Shown piece by piece: positions 59,498-64,000 of a stretch of 64,000 nucleotides of DNA. The notes beneath the pieces were generated by a model. The model saw only the letters and a program-made list of their open reading frames with translations. It was not told the DNA's origin and made no database searches. The position numbers were made by a program, and so were the translations under genes. Position 1 is the first letter of the stretch, and each line of letters starts with the position of its first letter. Source of the DNA: Streptomyces sp. NBC_01476 (lineage in GTDB: Bacteria > Actinomycetota > Actinomycetes > Streptomycetales > Streptomycetaceae); assembly GCF_036227265.1 (NCBI RefSeq), contig NZ_CP109446.1:1873501-1937500 (forward strand). Reading direction: 5' to 3'.

Positions 59498-59865
59498 ACG
59501 CCTCTCCCCCCGCCCCACGGTGCCCCCACCGGTCCGGGTGAGCCGCTCCGCACCCGGCGTCCGCCCGGCAAGACCGCCGCCGGCAGGAAGACCTGGGCAA
59601 GCGGACCCGCCGCCCGTCCACCGCCCGGCCGTGAGCACCGCGCTGGGTCGTACGCGCCCGGCTGGGTGCGGGAACACCAGGCTCGGCCGCATGCATCCGG
59701 CTGGGTGCGGGAACACCACGCCCGGCCACATGCACCCGGCTGGGTGCGCGAGCACCGCGCCCGGCCGTATGCGCCCGGCTGGGGCGTATGCGGCCTCGTG
59801 GGGCCGGGCGCCGGGGGTGGTGGTGCCGGTGCCGCCGGGCGGGCGGCGGGGCGGTGTGCCGTCAT
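59494..59865 (-). CDS. Possible 123-aa Cys/Trp repeat protein between murD and ftsW
   Basis: A frame from ATG 59865 (GGAGGGG three bases upstream) ends with a stop that overlaps the ftsW ATG by 4 bp (ATGA), the junction used elsewhere in this cluster. After a Pro/Ala-rich start the product has about four 13-residue units of the type QPGACGRAWCSRT. A Gly/Arg/Pro tail follows. GC at third positions is only ~78%, lower than in neighbouring genes, and the same repeat is open in other frames, so it may be non-coding. I recognise no family. Confidence 0.3.
   Translation of the reverse strand: MTAHRPAARPAAPAPPPPAPGPTRPHTPQPGAYGRARCSRTQPGACGRAWCSRTQPDACGRAWCSRTQPGAYDPARCSRPGGGRAAGPLAQVFLPAAVLPGGRRVRSGSPGPVGAPWGGGRGV
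59634..59791. repeat. 39-bp tandem repeat, about four copies
   Basis: Units start at 59658, 59697, 59736 and 59775 (the last partial), with a partial unit before 59658. The constant core is CCGGCTGGGTGCG. The period is 13 codons, so every frame keeps its phase. It lies in the 415-bp murD-ftsW gap, where related genomes as I recall them have little or no spacer. Confidence 0.9.
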
Positions 59866-59912
59866 GATCCCCTCCATCGGTGCGCTGTGCCGGCGCCCGC
59901 GCGGAGGCCCGG

Positions 59913-61343
59913 CTAGCGGGGCTGGTCGGTCGGGACCGAGAGGGTCTGGACCGCCGCCGCGAAAAGATCCCCGCGCTGGTTGTAGTTGGTGAACATGTCC
60001 ATCGACGCACAGGCCGGGGCGAGCAGTACGGTGTCGCCCGGCCGGGCCAGCTCCCGGGCCGCGGTGACGGCGGCGGACATCGCCCCAGTGTCGGTCCGTT
60101 CCAGCTCGACGACCGGCACCTGCGGGGCGTGTCGCGCCAGGGCTTCCCGGATCAGTGCCCGGTCCGCACCGAAGAGGACCACCCCGCGCAGCCGGTCCGC
60201 GGCCCGGGCGGCGAGTTCGTCGAACTCGGCGCCCTTGGCGAGGCCGCCGGCCAGCCAGACGACGGAGTCGTACGCGGCCAGTGACGCCTGAGCGGCATGG
60301 GTGTTGGTGGCCTTGGAGTCGTCCACGTAGGTCACCCCGTCCACCACCGCGACCTCGGCGATGCGGTGCGCGTCGGGGCGGAAGGCCCGCAGTCCCTCGC
60401 GCACGGCGGCCGGTTCGACCCCGTAGGCGCGGGCGAGGGCCGCCGCGGCCAGCGCGTTGGCGATGTTGTGCGGTGCCGGCGGCTGGACGTCGCCGGTCCC
60501 GGCCAGCTCCTGGGCGGTGCCCTGCCGGTCCGGGACGAACGCCCGGTCCACCAGCAGGCCGTCCACCACGCCGAGTTCGGAGACCCGGGGCGCTTCGAGG
60601 GTGAAGCCGATCGCCCGGCAGCCCTCTTCCACGTCGGCTTCGCGGACCAGCCGCTCGGTCTCCGGGTCCGCGGTGTTGTAGACGCAGGCGACTTGGTTGC
60701 CGTGGTAGATCCGGCCCTTGTCGGCCGCGTACGCCGCCATCGAGCCGTGCCAGTCCAGGTGGTCGGGCGCGAGGTTGAGCACCGCCGCGGAGTGCGGGCG
60801 GATGCTGGGCGCCCAGTGCAGCTGGTAGCTGGAGAGCTCGACGGCGAGCACGTCGTACTCCTGCTCGCCGAGCACCGCGTCGAGCAGCGAGACGCCGATG
60901 TTGCCGACCGCGGCGGTCCGCAGCCCGGCGGCGGTCAGGATGGCGGCGAGCATCCGGGTGGTGGTGGTCTTGCCGTTGGTGCCGGTGACCGCGAGCCACG
61001 GCGCCGCGGCCGGGCCGCGCAGCCGCCAGGCCAGTTCGACGTCGCCCCAGATCTCGACGCCCCGCTCGGCGGCGGCGGTGAACAGCGGGCTGTCCGGCCG
61101 CCAGCCGGGGCTGGTGACGACCAGCTCCGTACCGTCCGGCCAGGAGTCGCCGTCACCGAGGCGTACGGCGATGCCGAGGGCTTCCAGTTGCGCCGCCTCG
61201 GCCTGCTGCTTCTCCCCCGCGGTGCCGTTGACCACCGTGACGTGGGCACCCAGGGCGTGCAGCGCCTTCGCCGCGGGCACCCCGGAGACGCCGAGGCCGG
61301 CGACGGTGACCGCGGTGCCCTTCAGTCGCTGCGCCGCCGTCAT
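59913..61343 (-). CDS. murD: UDP-MurNAc-L-alanine--D-glutamate ligase
   Basis: MurD adds D-glutamate to the growing peptidoglycan stem peptide. The 476-residue Mur ligase has an N-terminal Rossmann domain ([17 protein letters not shown]), the ATP loop [15 protein letters not shown] (~117), [26 protein letters not shown] and the C-terminal [13 protein letters not shown] with [19 protein letters not shown]. It overlaps mraY by 4 bp. Confidence 0.97.
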   Translation of the reverse strand: MTAAQRLKGTAVTVAGLGVSGVPAAKALHALGAHVTVVNGTAGEKQQAEAAQLEALGIAVRLGDGDSWPDGTELVVTSPGWRPDSPLFTAAAERGVEIWGDVELAWRLRGPAAAPWLAVTGTNGKTTTTRMLAAILTAAGLRTAAVGNIGVSLLDAVLGEQEYDVLAVELSSYQLHWAPSIRPHSAAVLNLAPDHLDWHGSMAAYAADKGRIYHGNQVACVYNTADPETERLVREADVEEGCRAIGFTLEAPRVSELGVVDGLLVDRAFVPDRQGTAQELAGTGDVQPPAPHNIANALAAAALARAYGVEPAAVREGLRAFRPDAHRIAEVAVVDGVTYVDDSKATNTHAAQASLAAYDSVVWLAGGLAKGAEFDELAARAADRLRGVVLFGADRALIREALARHAPQVPVVELERTDTGAMSAAVTAARELARPGDTVLLAPACASMDMFTNYNQRGDLFAAAVQTLSVPTDQPR

Positions 61344-62404
61344 GAGGCGGCCACCCACCCGGCGTAGAAGATGCCCAGGCCCACGGCCATGCACATGCCC
61401 TGGACGATCCAGAAGCGGACCACCACCAGGACCTCGCTCCACCCCTTGAGTTCGAAGTGGTGCTGGAGTGGCGCCATCCGGAAGACCCGCTTGCCGGTGA
61501 GCCGGAAGGAGCCGACCTGGATGATCACGGACATGGTGATCAGGACGAAGAGGCCGCCGAGGATGGCCAGCAGCATCTCGGTGCGGGAGCAGATCGCCAG
61601 GCCGGCGAGCGCGCCGCCCAGCGCCAGCGACCCGGTGTCGCCCATGAAGATCTTGGCCGGTGAGGTGTTCCACCACAGGAAGCCGAAGCAGGCACCCATC
61701 AGTGCCGCGGCGACCACCGCCAGGTCGAGCGGGTTGCGTACCTCGTAACAGGCGCCGTTGGCGCTGACCGGGGCGCCGCACCACTGGCCGTACTGCCACA
61801 CGCCGATGACCGTGTACGCGGCGAAGACCATCACCGAGGCGCCGGTGGCCAGGCCGTCCAGGCCGTCGGTGAGGTTCACGCCGTTGGACATGGCCAGGAT
61901 CATGAACAGCGCCCAGATCACGAAGATCACCGGGCCGATCGACCAGCCGAAGTCCGTGGTGAAGGAGAGCTTCGTCGACGCCGGGGTCTGGCCGCGGGAG
62001 TCGTGGAAGTTCAGCGCCAGGATCGCGAAGGTGATGCCGACGATCAGCTGGCCTGCCATCTTCGCCTTGGCCCGCAGGCCGAGGCTGCGCTGCTTCACGA
62101 TCTTGATGTAGTCGTCCAGGAAGCCCACCAGGCCGAGGCCGGCGGTGAGGAACAGCACCAGCACCCCGGACATCGTCGGCTTGTCGCCGGTGATCAGCTT
62201 GGTCGCCGCGTAGGCGATCAGGGTGGCCAGGATGAACGCGATCCCGCCCATGGTGGGGGTGCCGCGCTTGCTGTGGTGGGCCTTCGGGCCGTCGTCCCGG
62301 ATCATCTGCCCGTAGCCCTTGCGGGCCAGCAGGCGGATCAGCAGCGGTGTGCCGATCAAGGAGAGGAAGAGTCCCAGGACGCCGGAGACGAGGATCTGCT
62401 TCAT
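61340..62404 (-). CDS. mraY: Phospho-MurNAc-pentapeptide translocase
   Basis: MraY transfers the MurNAc-pentapeptide to undecaprenyl phosphate, making lipid I. The 354-residue membrane protein has ~10 helices and the conserved loops [57 protein letters not shown] and [15 protein letters not shown]. It has 4-bp overlaps on both sides (murF, murD). Confidence 0.97.
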   Translation of the reverse strand: MKQILVSGVLGLFLSLIGTPLLIRLLARKGYGQMIRDDGPKAHHSKRGTPTMGGIAFILATLIAYAATKLITGDKPTMSGVLVLFLTAGLGLVGFLDDYIKIVKQRSLGLRAKAKMAGQLIVGITFAILALNFHDSRGQTPASTKLSFTTDFGWSIGPVIFVIWALFMILAMSNGVNLTDGLDGLATGASVMVFAAYTVIGVWQYGQWCGAPVSANGACYEVRNPLDLAVVAAALMGACFGFLWWNTSPAKIFMGDTGSLALGGALAGLAICSRTEMLLAILGGLFVLITMSVIIQVGSFRLTGKRVFRMAPLQHHFELKGWSEVLVVVRFWIVQGMCMAVGLGIFYAGWVAAS

Positions 62405-63852
62405 CGGACGGCACCCTCGCGGCCCGTTCCGCCGAGGTCGCCACCGGGGGCCGCCTCGATCAGCGCCAAGGCGACGGACTCCAGCCCGACCGACCTCGAT
62501 GCCTTGACCAGAACGACATCGCCCGGGCGCACCTCGCTGCGCAACAGGTCGATCGCCGCCTCCGCGTCGGACACGTGCACCGACTCCTCACCCCACGAAC
62601 CCTCGTTATAGGCGCCCATTTGCAGCCAGGCGGCTTCAGTACCGCCCACGGCCACGAGCTTGCTGACGTTGAGCCGGACGGCCAGCCGCCCCACCGCGTC
62701 GTGCTCGGTGAGCGCTTGCTCGCCGAGTTCGGCCATCTTGCCCAGCACCGCCCACGTACGGCCCCCCCGAGCCTGGGCGGGCCGGCCCATCGCGGCCAGT
62801 GCGCGCAGAGCAGCCCTCATGGATTCGGGGTTCGCGTTGTAGGCGTCGTTGACGACCGTCACGCCGTCGGGCCGCTCGGTGACCTCCATCCGCCAGTGCG
62901 AGAGCGAGCCGGCCCGGGAGAGCGCGGAGGCGATCTCCCCGACAGGCATGCCTAGTTCACCGGCAACGGCGGCCGCGGCGAGCGCGTTCGACACGTGATG
63001 CTCACCGTACAGGCGCAAGGTCACGTCGGCGCACCCGGTGGGTGTTCGCAGGCTGAAGATCGCCTGTCCCCGGTCGCTGAGCCGGACATTCTGTCCCTGA
63101 TAGTCGGCTTCTGCGCTCTCTCCGAAGGTCACCACCCGGGCCCGGGTGCGCTCGCGCATCGCGATCACCAGCGGGTCGTCGGCGTTGAGCACCGCGATGC
63201 CGCCGTCCGCGGCGGCCGGCAGCGCTTCGACGAGTTCGCCCTTGGCCTGGGCGATCTGCTCCTTGCCGCCGAATTCGCCGATGTGCGCGGAGCCCACATT
63301 GAGCACCAGGCCGATCCGCGGCGGGGTCAGCCCGGTCAGGTAGCGGATGTGGCCGATGCCACGGGCGCCCATCTCCAGCACCAGGTGCCTGGTGTCCTGG
63401 TCGGCGGTGAGCGCGGTGAGCGGCAGCCCGATCTCGTTGTTGAGCGACCCGGGGGTCCACACGGTGGGCGCGGCCTGCTGCAGCAGTTGGGCGATGAGGT
63501 CCTTGGTGCTGGTCTTGCCGGCCGAGCCGGTGAGGGCCACCACGGTGACGCCGAGGCGCTCGATGACGTGCTGGGCGAGCGCGCCGAGCGCCGTCTGGAC
63601 GTCGTCCACCACGATCGCGGGTGCGCCGACCGGGCGGGCGGCCAGCACCGCGACCGCGCCGTCGGCGACGGCCTTGGCGGCGAAGTCGTGGCCGTCCACC
63701 CGCTCCCCGGCGAAGGCCACGAAGAGCGAGCCGGGCACCACCTCGCGGGAATCGCGGACCACGGGCCCGGTGACCTGGACATCGCTGTCCGGTATGTCGT
63801 GCGTACTCCCGCCGACCGCGCGTGCGACCTCGGCGAGGGAAAGGGGGATCAC
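62401..63852 (-). CDS. murF: UDP-MurNAc-tripeptide--D-Ala-D-Ala ligase
   Basis: MurF completes the UDP-MurNAc-pentapeptide. The 483-residue ligase has [19 protein letters not shown] at the N terminus, ATP loop [12 protein letters not shown] from ~108, [20 protein letters not shown] and [15 protein letters not shown]. The GTG start overlaps the murE stop by 4 bp (GTGA). Confidence 0.97.
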   Translation of the reverse strand: MIPLSLAEVARAVGGSTHDIPDSDVQVTGPVVRDSREVVPGSLFVAFAGERVDGHDFAAKAVADGAVAVLAARPVGAPAIVVDDVQTALGALAQHVIERLGVTVVALTGSAGKTSTKDLIAQLLQQAAPTVWTPGSLNNEIGLPLTALTADQDTRHLVLEMGARGIGHIRYLTGLTPPRIGLVLNVGSAHIGEFGGKEQIAQAKGELVEALPAAADGGIAVLNADDPLVIAMRERTRARVVTFGESAEADYQGQNVRLSDRGQAIFSLRTPTGCADVTLRLYGEHHVSNALAAAAVAGELGMPVGEIASALSRAGSLSHWRMEVTERPDGVTVVNDAYNANPESMRAALRALAAMGRPAQARGGRTWAVLGKMAELGEQALTEHDAVGRLAVRLNVSKLVAVGGTEAAWLQMGAYNEGSWGEESVHVSDAEAAIDLLRSEVRPGDVVLVKASRSVGLESVALALIEAAPGGDLGGTGREGAVR

Positions 63853-64000
63853 GGTTGTTTCTGGTCCTTCTGGATCGCGGCGCGCAGCACCTCACGGTCG
63901 TCGAAGGGGCGTACCTCTCCGGCGATGTCCTGGCCCTGCTCATGGCCCTTGCCGGCGACCACCACGATGTCACCTGGCCGCGCCTGGGCGACGGCGGTGG
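63849..64000 (-). CDS. murE: UDP-MurNAc-tripeptide synthetase (C-terminal end)
   Basis: The last ~49 codons of a Mur ligase: [20 protein letters not shown] and [11 protein letters not shown], the MurE C-terminal signature, ending QKDQKQP. MurE adds the third stem-peptide residue, LL-diaminopimelate in Streptomyces. The gene runs off the right edge and overlaps murF by 4 bp. Confidence 0.93.
   Translation of the reverse strand, partial: TAVAQARPGDIVVVAGKGHEQGQDIAGEVRPFDDREVLRAAIQKDQKQP

Overview
The window is very GC-rich, with third codon positions almost always G or C, many GTG starts, G/C-rich hairpin terminators, and an actinobacterial set of cell-division and wall genes (DivIVA with low-complexity inserts, SepF, FtsQ, FtsZ ending in DVPDFLK). 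This fits Streptomyces or a close relative. The gene order also matches my recollection of the Streptomyces coelicolor core chromosome from gltBD to murE. No phage, transposase, CRISPR array, rRNA, tRNA or secondary-metabolite cluster was seen. This is conserved core chromosome with a few accessory insertions.

Layout. 1-7 kb: gltD (partial) and gltB for ammonia assimilation, a VIT-family membrane protein, and lgt, all on the minus strand. 7-17 kb: a membrane-anchored DsbA-like protein, then trpA, trpB, a trpM-like small gene, trpC, three membrane proteins and trpE. A 74-bp tandem array separates trpC from trpM, and a secreted sedolisin-type protease lies in the opposite orientation between trpE and the Trp-associated membrane protein. 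17-25 kb: hisI, two plus-strand genes, then the his operon hisD-hisC-hisB-(50-aa membrane peptide)-hisH-priA-ridA-hisF. PriA serves both histidine and tryptophan synthesis. 25-33 kb: a beta-helix-like membrane protein, a Lon-N-domain protein overlapping ybaK, a DUF2567 protein, an ABC exporter pair, and a NYN-domain protein. 33-44 kb: dnaE, a universal stress protein, a DUF2252 gene broken by a one-base frameshift, a membrane protein, a second DsbA-like protein, a hydrolase, a mechanosensitive channel and a CPA1 antiporter. 43.8-47 kb: GNAT, rluD, lspA and a DksA/TraR protein. 47-50.7 kb: type-2-like ileS under a T-box that appears to act on translation. 50.7-64 kb: the division and cell-wall cluster divIVA, yggT, sepF, yggS, pgeF, ftsZ, ftsQ, murG, ftsW, murD, mraY, murF, murE (partial), all on the minus strand.

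How the genes work together. The trp and his genes share PriA. RidA sits in the his operon, where it could remove reactive imines. lgt and lspA perform two successive steps of lipoprotein maturation. MurE, MurF, MraY, MurD and MurG build lipid II, which the FtsW/FtsQ/FtsZ/SepF/DivIVA machinery uses at septa and tips. Many transcription-unit heads show a -10-like hexamer 6-8 nt before the start codon and no Shine-Dalgarno sequence, which suggests leaderless mRNAs.

Nothing here looks like a complete new system. The least explained items are a 13-codon tandem-repeat open frame coupled to ftsW, the 74-bp array inside the trp cluster, the 10-bp repeat array before lgt, and the mutually exclusive hairpins of the ileS leader.
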